From assembly GCA_034620365.1 (NCBI GenBank), contig JAQGEQ010000142.1:224882-288881 (forward strand): 64,000 bases of DNA, in the 5' to 3' direction. This document shows positions 38,560-50,649 of this stretch, one piece after another. Source of the DNA: Pegea sp. RAD2-039. Its lineage: Eukaryota; Chordata; Thaliacea; Salpida; Salpidae. The position numbers and the translations under genes were made by a program. A model generated the notes under the pieces. That model did no database searches and was not told where the DNA came from. It worked only from the letters and a program-made list of their open reading frames with translations. Within the stretch, counting starts at the first letter, position 1, and each line of letters begins with the position of its first letter.

Positions 38560-38915
38560 AATACTGAAAATCGTGCTTTAGTTTGATATTATCAAAAATA
38601 AAATATCAAAAAACTCAATTTTTTGAGACTCTTCTTTTATCGACAATGTTTTGTTTCAAAATTAAAATAATTTTTAATAAAAATGAAATGAATATACTTT
38701 CAGTCAGAGTGCTCTTTTAGGTATAAAATTGTTATGGCTATTTTATCAGCACAAAATATAAGGTATCAATACTTATATTTAATGTTTAGTTTATAAGACT
38801 TTTGTTTTAAAGTTTATTATTAGGAAAAGGATCACAGTGATTTAAAGATGATAAGAGAGATTAATGAAGCTGAAACATGAAAATAGCAATTTTCATGTAA
38901 TAAAGATCAACATAA
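38560..38915 (+). repeat. Single copy of the 350-bp direct repeat (block-less unit B)
   Basis: In units A, C, D and A' a ~2.1-kb CRE-rich block is bracketed by two related ~350-bp repeats. Unit B has one repeat only. Its left half follows the first-type repeat ('caaaaaactcaattttttgag', 'atcgacaatgttttg'). Its right half follows the second-type repeat ('atactttcag', 'aggtataaaattgttatggctattttatcagcac'). It ends in the shared 'gatgataag...gaagctgaaacatgaaaatagc'. Confidence 0.7.
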
Positions 38916-38919
38916 GACA

Positions 38920-40440
38920 CTAATAAAAAGGTTTCCTAAAGGTTTAAGTTTAAACCAGCCATTATTATGGGACATATTCAGTCTCTCACAATCCATTTTT
39001 ATAATTCTATTTTGAAAATTATTCTGCTTTTATCTTTTTAATCTATAATCTTCCTTACAGGCTCCCAGCATGTCTGTTAACTAAAATTTTTTTGATGATA
39101 TACAGAGATCAACTAAGACATTCCAGCTGAATTCATATTGGTAACCAACCACTTTATCTTGATGATGTCATCTACTACATCATCTTACTAAACACATGAC
39201 TTGATTATCACCTAGGTCTAATGCTATGTGATAGTTCATGTTTGTAAAACTTTTTCATGTTTGTATAACTGATTTATAAACATTTTCAAACGTGAAAAAT
39301 CTCCTTTTCTTTCAAAATTTTTAGATATTTTTAATTGCTAAAAATATATTCATATTTCTTTTCAAATACATAAAGCAAGCTGTGTGAAACTAACTTCTCA
39401 TTTAGTTTCTATATTTACAGACTTTAGAACCAAAATGTTGAACAACTGGACCAAACAATTACGCTTAGAAACTGATCATCATTTTTGAAAAAAGTTGTAG
39501 TTAAGTTGCGGATTCACTCCTAATATTATGCCAATTATTTATGATAGTTTTAAACTAAAAAGGGTTACACTTTACTGCCCTTTAGTGTTATCACCATCAT
39601 CTAAACAAACTGATTTTCAAATAATCAAAATTTTGCAACACCTTTTTATATCACCTAAAATGATTCAGAAAAAAAGCAAATTTGAAGAAAAAATTTAAAA
39701 TATTTCGGACAAACAGCACTTGTTTAGTCGACTAAATTGTTTTTAAGTAATGATTTTACATTAGTGCACTGAATGTCTGTATTTTGTGTTAAGTCATTAA
39801 ACAAGTTTAGAAGTTATGAGATATTTTTCGTCATTATGCACTTATTATTCTTAATTAACAATTTTTGAATTTACGATATTTTAGAAATACCTCTTGATCA
39901 CATAAGATAGTTTCTCTTACAATCTTTCTTGGATTGATTGGAAGGCAAAAGAAATGCAAAGGTTCACGGATCGATTCCAACTATTTTATGCTTTCAAATA
40001 AAGAAATTAATAAGGTGAAACTTACAAAAAACAGGCAGTCACTAGTATACCTAACAATTTATAAAAGTAAAGAACAACTTTCCAAATTTATAGTAATAGC
40101 TGAGATATATAATAGTTAAAATATATTCATTTTCAACTAATGCATCTAAGGTAATCAACAGAAATGTAAAAGCTTTTTCACTCAATAAGCACCAAAATAT
40201 AGAATTCTTAAAATACAATTTTACACTGACGATCAACCTGTTAAAAGTTGGTAATTAAGTGAGAATGAAAAAAAGACCAAAAAGTATTAAAATTGATTTT
40301 AACACTAAAACTGTTATCAAAGTATGTTGTGCATAAGAATTAATTGGTCTAATTTAATATTAACCATAAAAGTTTTTTAATAATTTCTCTACAAAGCTTT
40401 AAAATAGAGTTGCTCTTCTTTAGTTTACTGAGGAGTTTTA
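38920..40440 (+). repeat. Distal non-coding part of unit B
   Basis: Collinear with 48.62-50.15 kb and 57.95-59.45 kb: 'gagatcaac.aagacatt.cagct', 'ggtaaccaaccactttatctt', 'gttacactttactgcc', the SWIDWKAKEMQRFTDRFQLF frame at 39928-40001, and 'aaaagctttttcactcaataag'. No gene is supported. Confidence 0.65.
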
Positions 40441-43400
40441 ACAATGTATAGCATACATATCGTTGTTTTAGTTAGCAAATTCTTATATGAGAATATAAAG
40501 GAGAAATTCTTATATTTTTTAAGTTTAAAGATTTGAAATAAATGATTTATGAAAGTTTTGTCAAATTTTTTTGGAAACGAGACTTAAACTTTACAGAAGT
40601 ACAGAGTTTATCTAAAGATTTCAGACTTCTGTATTTTCTCCAACAGAACTTGCAATTAAATGAACAAAAGTTTACAAAGAAAACCAATGTGTATTATTTG
40701 AGAAAAATTGTTTTTTGTTACAAATTGTGGTATCATCTTTTTGTTGCTCATTATCGATATATTATAAGTGCATTATTCTTTATATATTCTATATATATAT
40801 TATATATATATATATTTCTATATATTCTTTCATATTTGCATATTCAACTTATGTTAATAAATATTTGAAATTTCAATGTTCTGCTATTAAAAAATAGTTT
40901 TAAGATCTTAAGAAATAAAATTATTATTTTCAAAGTCATTGAAGTAGTTTTAAATAAAGTAGTTATAGTATTATCGTTTACATTACAAAAAATCCAATTG
41001 ACTTAAAATATTTAAACCAAAAAAATTTCAAGACTGCAACTTACTGTATTGTCAGCTTTGCCTAGTCATCCCTTCAGTTCTGCTACATATTTGATTGTGG
41101 AGAGTGGAGTCCTGCTGCTGACAACAGTTGATTCTTTTTATTTTCTACCCTGGTTTGCAACTTGGGTATTTTTGCCCTAAGCATGCCGTATTATTTTATT
41201 CAAATCTTGCAAATACTTGTTTTTCTACATTTTCACATCATTCAATCTAAAAAAGTGTTATTTAAAACAAGAAGATGTTTAGTTATATTGCAAGTTGGTG
41301 TAAGTTTTGCATACCGTTTTATTTTTAATTTTAGGTAAATTATAAATAATTCATCTAGTATGAAAACTGTGTATTTGAGGAGTTTTATAAAATAAACTAT
41401 TATTCTTTGTTTATTTATTTTACTAGCATTACTAATAATAAAGCCTAATTTGCTGATACACAATTCAACTATAGATTTATAATAAAAGTAAACATTTTGT
41501 ATCTAGTATGTAAAATTGTCAACAAAAAATTGATAAAAACTTGTTATATTGTTCATGCCTAAATGGTTGTTCAGTATAAGGCCAGAAATATCTTTTTTCT
41601 TCATAATACATTACAATGAAAAAACTTTAAAAAGTTTTTAATTAAAAAAGAGCATCAAATTTGATGTATAACATCAACTACAAACAAGAAAATATATTCA
41701 ATTTATTTATTTTTACAAATTACAAAATATTATCAAAAATATTCAACGAAAGAATTATGAGAAGTAACTTTAAAAATATAAATATAAAATTATCAAAACA
41801 GATTTGAGCGAAATAATGGACCTTAAGTTGTGCTTCTTAAAAACAATTTAATGGAAAAATGGTAATTAAGTTTTTGTATTTTTTAAATTAAGCGAAACTT
41901 TTAGTTAGAACTAATTTAAAAACAAAACACCTATCCAAATTTAATGTAGGATATCCCTAGAAAGAAATTATTATTTAGATGTAATCAACAAATATTTATA
42001 AAATTAAATTATAAATGATTGAAAAAACCAGAGCCAGAAATTGGAAGTTTGTTATAAAGACAATTAAGTATTATGAATTTTGTGATTAGAATTAAAGTAA
42101 ATTAAAAGTTTTATTCTTACTTACAACATTCAAGCAAGTTGATTCTAAAAGTAAAAATGTCTTTTATTTTCCAGGAATTTGTTTTTAATTTTAAAGTATT
42201 ACAGCTTATATATTAAAAAAGGAAATGTATAAATTCCTTTTTGAAAATGGCAGGATTGGAAAATGTTCAAAAAAAACTTATTCTAATGGTTTTAAAGAGC
42301 TACTAAGAAGTTACGGAAATTTTACATTTTTAAGAATTTTAAAACTGTATTTTACATAACTTATTGCAACACAAATCACATTGTAAAATTGGGCTCAGAT
42401 TGGATTAGGTTCTTATTTTAAACAATGTTATGATAAATCTGTCTCTAAAGTTTATTTTTTCAGTGATACTAGATGAGATTTTCTTTAAATATACTTGAGA
42501 AAAACAATTCATTTTATTTATTATTAAAACTTTTTCTACGAGTAAGAGGAAGAAATTTTTATTCTTTTAATCTCAATATTTACAAGAATAAAAAAACCTT
42601 TAAAGCAAATGAATAATAAGTATCAATAGAACAATTTATTTTTTTTCATAGTTTTGCATGATTATTGATATTATAACTTTAATTATTCTTACAAGGTTTT
42701 CATTTTCATAATATTTATATTTTTATTGTTTACTTTTAATTGATATGTTTTGATAATATTATTTTTAAGAACATATATAAACATTATTTTATTATATTCT
42801 AAATAATGTTTAATGTTTTCTACAAAGGTATTGCTTCATGAAATAAATTCAGGTAAAAAATTAACTTTATCTTTTCCTTCTATTTTCATAAAGCTAAAGG
42901 GCTTGTAATAAATTATAGATATAAATTTATGTCTTGAGTACTCATGGCCAGCTATTAGAAATTTTTATAAGTTAAAACAACATTTATTTAGTAGAGTATT
43001 TTTGAAATCTGAAAATATCTGATAAACAAGTTTTGCACTAATGAACAATTTTATTGATATATAATTTTTTATATTTCTTTTTAAATAAACAGAAAAAATT
43101 GTTTGATAAAGTTGATTGCCAAAGTAATATAAACTGTTGATTTGTTTTAAAAGCTAAAAAATGTTTGCAAACCTTTTAGTTATATTAAAATTTAATCTTA
43201 AAAATGTATATCAAGTTTATAATGATTAAACTTTCTAAAAGAAGTCTATGTTGTTGCTTTATTAAAATTTCTAAAATAGCTGATTTAAAAGTTTAAATGC
43301 CGTATACTAAAGTATTTACCTACGATTGTAAACTTATCAACAATTCAATCTGCGCCTTAGGCAGGTTTAAATCTAGATAAATATAATAGCTTACTAGCTA

Positions 43401-43560
43401 GAAAATCAAACTTGTAAGAAATTGAAAGTTTTTGACTTGTGAAGAAAATCAAACTTGGTATAAGCTATGATTTAATTGATGATATTGTTTGTATTGTTTT
43501 TTGTAACTTGAGAACCAATCTTAAATATTTTTTATTTAATTGTATTTATTATAAACGATT
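40441..43560 (+). repeat. Upstream flank of E2F copy C
   Basis: Same flank as before copies A and D and in the unit at 8.0-10.5 kb, but more diverged from A and D than they are from each other. Landmarks include 'ctgctgctgacaacagttgattc' (41.12 kb), 'taccctggttt', 'aatgtaggatatccctag' (41.95 kb) and 'aaatgccgtatactaaag'. An alternating TA run (about 40.78-40.83 kb) lies in its first part. Confidence 0.65.
40778..40830 (+). repeat. (TA)n-rich microsatellite
   Basis: Nearly pure TA alternation with a few interruptions. The two overlapping 'ORFs' in this area (40542-40868 and 40715-40897) are made by it. Confidence 0.8.
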
Positions 43561-43613
43561 ATGATACTTTTTATAGGATTCCTTGTTATAAATTTTAACT
43601 GAGAATTAAAGTG

Positions 43614-44462
43614 ATGGCTGATGTTGTACCAACAAGTAGCAGACATGAAAATTCTTTGGGAGTCTTAGCAACTAAGTTTATCAGTTACTTGAGAAATGCT
43701 CCAGATGGTAAAGTGGATCTTAGAATAGCAGCAAAGCAATTACAAATCAAACAAAAACGAAGAATATACGACATCATTAATGTCTTAGAAGGAATAGGAC
43801 TTCTCAAAAAAATATCACAAAATTGTGTCCAATGGAAAGGTGCAAGTCCTGATCGTGAAAGTGATGTTTCAATAATTTCAAATCTTAAGTCAGATCTTCA
43901 AAGTCTTGATGAAAAAGAAGCTGATCTGGATGATGCTATTAAATACATGAAACAAAGCATGCGGAATGTAATGTTTGATGATGATAATAAAAAGTTATCA
44001 TATGTTACTCATGAAGATCTTTGTCATTCCTACTCTGGTGATGCATTACTAGCAATTAAAGCTCCTTCTGGAATCGAACTTCAAGTTCCCACTCCAGATT
44101 TATCGAAGAAAAGCTCTTATCAAGCTCATTTGAAGTCAAAATCTGGTCCTATTGATGTATTTATCTTGAACAAAGATGTAGCTTCTTCTCCGGTTTCAGT
44201 ATCTACTCCAAATCAAACTGATAGCATGTTGTCAAAAGTTGAGAAACCAGCTAAAGATATTATGTTGAATCGTAATCTTCGTCAAGATGAAACCAAGTTG
44301 TTTGAAGAATGGATTAATTCACCTGGTACTAGTGAACCCTTTTTAAATCTTTCCCCCTTTTTGTCTCACCAAGACTATCGGTTTAATCTTGAGAATACCG
44401 AAGGAGGATACGACCTTTTTGATGTCCACCCACAACCTCAAGTAAACCATAAAAAATGTTGA
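43614..44462 (+). CDS. E2F4/5-like transcription factor, copy C
   Basis: A 282-residue intronless frame from the ATG at 43614. The winged helix is intact ([39 protein letters not shown]). The dimerisation stretch and marked box ([20 protein letters not shown]) follow, and the C-terminal pocket-binding motif is intact ([20 protein letters not shown]). The last residues extend to HKKC because the stop differs from A and D. It lies in tandem with D, about 9.65 kb apart and in the same orientation, and shares the derived DNA-binding residues of A and D while keeping some B-like residues downstream ([21 protein letters not shown]). An AATAAA is at 44613. Confidence 0.92.
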   Translation: MADVVPTSSRHENSLGVLATKFISYLRNAPDGKVDLRIAAKQLQIKQKRRIYDIINVLEGIGLLKKISQNCVQWKGASPDRESDVSIISNLKSDLQSLDEKEADLDDAIKYMKQSMRNVMFDDDNKKLSYVTHEDLCHSYSGDALLAIKAPSGIELQVPTPDLSKKSSYQAHLKSKSGPIDVFILNKDVASSPVSVSTPNQTDSMLSKVEKPAKDIMLNRNLRQDETKLFEEWINSPGTSEPFLNLSPFLSHQDYRFNLENTEGGYDLFDVHPQPQVNHKKC

Positions 44463-44612
44463 TGTCTATTAATACTTTGGGAGTATTGTTTGGCCGAAAC
44501 ATAACGCTTTTCTTTTATCTAAATAATTCTTATTTTGACATATTTATAATTCACTTGTTAGTTAGTTTTTTCGTAGAAATGTTAAGTCACTATATGTTCT
44601 TCAGTTTCTTTT

Positions 44613-44618
44613 AATAAA
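44613..44618 (+). promoter_or_regulatory. Polyadenylation signal of E2F copy C
   Basis: AATAAA about 150 nt after the stop, at the same place as in copy B. Confidence 0.5.
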
Positions 44619-45080
44619 ATTGTTTGTTGCTGCATATAAGTAAATAACTTTAAAATATTGTATTCCAATTTTTCTGTTTAGTGGTACCAGGCTCAACAAA
44701 TTAATTGTGAGTTTTTTTTTGTCTAAAAGTTTCATAAAAATTTTATTATTCTAAGAAGTATCTGTAGACCCTTAATAGTTCTTTAGCCTCTGGTTTCAAA
44801 ATAACATCACTTCTTTATAAATGTTTGTCTAATAATTCTTCAAGATTTAATCTTAAATTATAAGATTTCCATGTGTTTCCTTGCAGATAATTAACTTAAA
44901 GCTTGTTATTGTAAGATTGGTAGAGATTGAATAAACAGATATTGGATTACTTTTGGAAAAACAATTTTGATTCCAGAAATTAAGAAGTAATATAATTAAA
45001 ACATCAACTGGTTTGTTATATTCACTAAAATTGTTGTAATAAGAACATCGCATTTTTAAAATTTTCTAATTTTATTCTAG

Positions 45081-45790
45081 GAATACCTCAAGTTTTTATC
45101 TCACTTTTAACAAACGTTAATCAAAATCAACGGTTCTAAAGAAAGAAGAACAGCGAATGAATATGTATGTTGTGATCAACAGCTTTCATGATCTTAGTTG
45201 TTGACAAAGCTCCATTAGGATAATAAAACTCAATTTCATCAAACTCGTTCAAATGAAGGCTACCTGACATCTATATGTATTTAAATCGATGACAATCCAA
45301 AACATATTAACTCTGAGTTCTGCTACTTTTTAAAAGTAATTAAACACCGAGTTATTTCTTTTCTTATCATAATTTCTTTTAAATTTCTTTTAACAGTGAC
45401 GATTTGAATGGATTTATTTATGCCTGGATTGGTAGGATTGTCAATGAAACGTGCTGAGCAGAAAAGCTGTTAGTCTTTATTTTCACCTCATCATTTAGTA
45501 TAAAAGTGAGAAATTGACTGATCATCTTCATTAGGATAATTTCTCATCTTTTCAGATCATAAATAAGAGTGAAGAAAAGGAGAATTTCTTTTTGGAGGAA
45601 CTTGGTGGACGTTGTGATGATTATGAGTAAGATTCCAGCTACCTTGCTCAATTTAATTTATTTTGATGATCTAATGATAAAAGATTCTTTTGAAAATGTC
45701 CCGATTTTAATCACGCTGATCTCGCTGATGAACTTTTTTTCTAAATCTTAACAATGAAGCACTTCGGTATCTTGTATACCAACTGACGAC
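45081..45790 (+). pseudogene. Flightless-I pseudogene fragment, unit C
   Basis: The same remnants as in unit B. 45081-45164 reads EYLKFLSHF-stop, then KINGSKERR, and ends in gtatgt. 45219-45335 reads TQFHQTRSNEGYLTS, then a stop, then INSEFCYFLK. About 45384-45470 reads GFIYAWIGRIVNET followed by a stop, and its acceptor AG is mutated to AA. From 45557 it reads FLEELGGRCDDYE. Decay is independent of B in detail: different stops, a lost splice site and an extra base in the WIGRI exon. Confidence 0.8.
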
Positions 45791-46899
45791 TTGTTAGTAC
45801 TTTTTTCTGACTTTTTGCTACTACTGAAAATTGTGCTTCAGTTTGATATTATCAAACATAAAATATCAAAAATTCAATTTTTTTTAGTTTCTTTTTTAAT
45901 CGACAATATTTTCTTACAAAAATAAAATAAATTTTAAACCTTATAACCAGAAAAAACAGTAAACCATCGTCGTTTTTTTTAAATATATAAATTTGTGATG
46001 ATTATTTTATCTTCACTAACAATTAGAGATCAGATCCTAAATTGTATGTTTAGTTTATTAGAGTATCGTTTTAAAGCTTATAATTAGGAAAATGATCATA
46101 ATGATTTAAGGATGATAAGAAAGATGAAAATATTAATTTTCACTACACTGATGATAATATTATGATCTTAGATGGTGATTCTTTCAACATCATTCAAAGC
46201 TTCAATTTGAAATTTTATAAGTGGTTATAAAAAGTGTAGGAACTCAAACTAGTGAAACTGAAGATTGATATTTTGACGTCATGAGTAAGGGTATAACGGA
46301 TTAAGATAAACTTTGCTAATTATTCTTATGTCCAGCAGATGAAGTCTCAAGATTTTCAAGATGTTTAAAGTGGTGAGAAAAAGAAAATAAATTACAATAT
46401 GCTTCCATGGCTGGACTGCATTTTAGAGAACTTTTTTCTTATTCTTAGCACCGAAGCACTTTTCTATCTGATATATTAACTGACGATATTTCTTAATCAG
46501 ACTTTCGTTTACTCAATTTTTTTCTGAAACTTCTATTAAAATCTATAAATGTCCGATTAAGTGTAAAATTTTTGCATCGCTGTCATCAGGACATGTGGTC
46601 AAAAAGTAGAAAATGTTGACCGGGAGTAAAAAAATAAACAGATAGTAGGATATGTGAATTACAGCTTATCTAGCTATATAGCAATATCAACTAAAACGAT
46701 AAAGAGATTGACGATGGCGTGATGAGTTGCCATCTACAATAAACTAACAAACCTTTAATATTACTAGACTAATCCAATTAGAACCTGTCAAAAGTGTCTA
46801 ATTATAATCAATAGTTACTAGAGTTTAAATGCTAATATAAGATTGTGTCATACATTGTCATTTTACATTACTAGCTAAAATAAAAACAGACTTCTAACT

Positions 46900-47560
46900 C
46901 ACATCAATTTTAATGACGTTATTAAATGGTTTAAATTCCCCACAAACCTTCGTTAACCGAATGTTGACGTCATCAACACCCAAAGCACATTCGGAACTTT
47001 GACTGAATCGATTCAAAACTAGTAATATCAACACCCTGCTATAATGAAAATGAACACGTTATAGTTTTAGTGACGTCATCACCTGCCACAAGCCACCTGA
47101 TACTGGCTGACAGTGATGAAACTAAATGACGCGCTCAGAGTTGACGATACAGATGGTGGAGCAAAGATCTTTTGTGATTTTTGTGTTGCTGGTAATGACT
47201 CCAATCAAATTTTCTGGATTACAACTGTGAAGCTATGACGTCATCATACAATTTACTATTTTCGCTACTGACCTTCACGACATCGAGTCAAACTTTTGAC
47301 ATGCTTCAATAATTTCATCATTATAACCGCATTGTCTAAAAAGAAGCACAAAATAACGCTTGGGAACGCGAGTGAAAGTATCTGTAAAGATCAAATTACA
47401 TTTTAGAAAGTACTGAAGAAGATGAAAATTGGTTCTGTTAAGACTTCTTCAAACACTGTGGTGTCAACACTTTCAAATTGCAAGTAGCCGCACGGTGTTG
47501 CTTCAGTGACGTAAGTAGTGCGATAAAGATCAAGTCAATGATCAAAATTCATGCAAACTC
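46900..47560 (+). repeat. CRE-rich block of unit C
   Basis: Perfect TGACGTCA octamers at 46965-46972, 47071-47078 and 47236-47243. The fourth site of the other blocks is mutated here (TGACGTAA near 47506). The sequence from about 46.6 to 48.0 kb is almost identical to unit D (56.0-57.4 kb), more so than the E2F genes of the two units are. Confidence 0.7.
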
Positions 47561-49550
47561 ATAAAGAAGTAGGTTGATTGAAAGTAGATCTCTGTACTTA
47601 CTTCAAACTCACTCAACTTTCGTAGGAATTTCTATTTGTTAAATAGGTCACTTGGTGGCAGACGAGCAAAGTTTACTTTTGTTATTACATCAAGAATCAA
47701 CTAATAGTTCTACAAATATCTACAAATAAACTGCTCGCAAGCTATAAAAACCATTTAATTTTGAAATCGAGAAGCCATCAACTAGCTTACTACTGACTAC
47801 AAATTTGAGAACGTTGCAACCTCAGCGACCAAAGATTTTCATTTGTAGACAAATAAGAAAATTTAGGAGCAACTGGACCTGAAGAATATAGTATCAAGGC
47901 AGATAATTAACCAAAAAATCAGCTACATATCGAATTACTACAAGATCTTTAGTATTTGTATTAGGAATTATTATATGTTTTATTGCTATTATTTATAAAC
48001 GTAATTGTCGCTGTTGAAAAAATGAATTCATACTGATACAAACAACATCTGCCAAATTTAGAAAAATTTTTAATTTAGGAAATCATTTCAAAGTAAGTTA
48101 CAATCGAATTATTAGAAGTAATTATTAATATCTTTCAAACTTCAATAGCTGTAGTTCATCTTGAATTATAGTCAACGTATTTATGTTACGATAATTATAT
48201 CTAATCTAAATTATCAATACTCCAAAAATTAATCATCTTTAAAAAGGAGTGTTTAGATATGTGTACTTTTTTCGACTTTATGCTGCTACTGAAAATTATG
48301 CTTGAGTTTGATATTATCAAACATACCTCAAATATTTGGAGTTTATATTTTGAATGATAATATTTTGTTCAAAATTAAAATCTTTCTTATTACATATAAA
48401 AGGAATATACTTTCAGCGTGTGTATTTCTTTGAGGTATAAGGTTGTGATGGCTATTTTATCAGCACAAAAAATAAGAGATTAAATCTTATAGTGAAAGTT
48501 AAGTTTATTAGAGTTTTATAATAAAATTATTTGGTAGGAAAAGGATCATAATAATTTAAAGATGATAAGAAAGGTGAATGAAGTTGAAACATGAAAATAG
48601 CAATTTGCAAATAATAAAATTCAACAAAAGACACTGATAGAAATATTTTCTAAAAATCCTAGTTTAAAACGCCCAATATTTAAGAATACAATCAAACTCT
48701 CACAACTGATCTACTTCTATAAATCTATATTGAAAATATTTTTGGTTTGATCTTTTCAATCTATAATCTTCCTTACAGTCTACAAGATAGTCTCATAACT
48801 AAAAATTCTTTTGATCATTTACAGAGATCAACAAAGACATTCCAGCTACAATCATATTGGTAACCAACCACTTTATCTTGATGATGTCATCTACTACATC
48901 CTCATACTAAACAATTGAGTTGATTATCACCTAAGTCTAATTTTATGTGATATTTCATCTTTTCAAACAATAAAATTGATTTGTAAACAATTTAACATTA
49001 TAAGCTACGATTCTTTGAAACTTTATAGATACTTTTAATTCCTAAAAATATATTCATATTTATTTTCAAAAACATAAAGCAAGTCTTGTGAAACTAACTT
49101 CTCATTTAGTTTTAAAATTTACAGACTCAAGAACCAAACTGTTGAACAATTGGACCGAAAGTTTACATTTAGAGGCATAGCATCTTTTTTGAATAAAATT
49201 GTAGTTAAGATGCAGATGCACTCCTAATATTATGCCAATTATTTATGGTAGTTCTCAACAAAAAAATTTACACTTTACTGCCCCCTAGTGTTATCACCAT
49301 CATCTGAATAAAATAATTTTCAAACAATCAAAAATTTGCAACGCCTTGTGATAAATCACATAAAGTGATTAAATAAATCAAATTTTAAGAAAGAATTTAA
49401 AATATTTCGGACAAACGGCACTTGTTTAGTTGACTAAATTACTATTTTAAAGTAATGATTTTACATTAGTGCACTGATTGTCTGTATTTTGTGTGAAGTC
49501 ATCAAACAAGTTTAGAAGTTTTGAGATATACTTCGTCATAATGCACTTTT
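47560..49550 (+). repeat. Distal non-coding part of unit C
   Basis: Continuation of the unit up to the inner end of the right inverted-repeat arm, including the second 350-bp direct repeat (48.28-48.62 kb) and 'ggtaaccaaccactttatctt' (48.86 kb). No gene is supported. Confidence 0.6.
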
Positions 49551-50649
49551 TATACTTTTTCAGCTATTTTTGAATTTACCATATTTTAGAAATACCTCCT
49601 GAACACATAAGCTAGTTTCGTTTACAATATCTCTTGGATTGATTGGAAAGCCTTAGACCTGCGAAGGTTCACGGATCGATTTCAAGTATTACTTACTTTC
49701 AAGTTAAGAAATTAATAATGTAAAACTTGCAGAAAACAGGCATTCACTAGTATATGTTACAATTTATAAATTTTACGAACAACTTTCTAAATTATTAATA
49801 ATAGCTGAGATATAAAGTATTTAAAATATATTTAGTTTCAAATAATGTATATAAGGTAATGATTACAAGAGTAAAAGCTTTTTCATTCGATAAGTACCAA
49901 AAAATAGAATTACTGAAAGACAATTTTACCCTTACGATCAACGTGTTAAAAGTTAGTAATTAAGTATGAATGAAAATAATAGACAAAAAAGTTTTGAAAT
50001 TGATTTTAACAGAAAACTTGTTATCAAAGTATGTTGTGCATAGAAAGATATTGGTCTAATTTAATTTTAACTATAAAACTAATATTAATTAATTCTCTAC
50101 AATAAGTTTCCAAAGAGAGCTGCTCTTGTTTTGTTTACTGAGAAGTTTTAACATTTTATAGTATAGAGCATACTCATCATAGTAGTAGCTACCAAATTCT
50201 TAAATGATAATATCCTACATTCTTAAAGTTTAAAGTTTTAAAATAAACTATTTATGAAAGTTTTGTCATATTGTTTAAGAAACGAGATTTAAACTTTAAA
50301 GAATTAAGGTCTTGAAATTTTAGATTTTTGTATTCACTCCAGCAAAACTTGCTATTAAGTGAACCAAAATTTACAAAAGAAACCATTGTGTATTTAATGG
50401 GAAGAATTATTATTTTACAAATTGTGGTACCATCTATTTGTTGCTTATTCTCAATTTACTATAAGTGCTTTTCTTTCATATTTGCATATTCAACTTTGCA
50501 ACTCTTGGAAGATTTCAATGTTCTGCTAATAAAGAATAGTTTTAAAATCTTAAAAAATAAAATCATTATTTTCAAAGTTATTAAAGTAGTTTCAACTAAA
50601 GTAGTTTATGTATTATCGTTAACATTACCAAAAATACAAATGGCTTAAA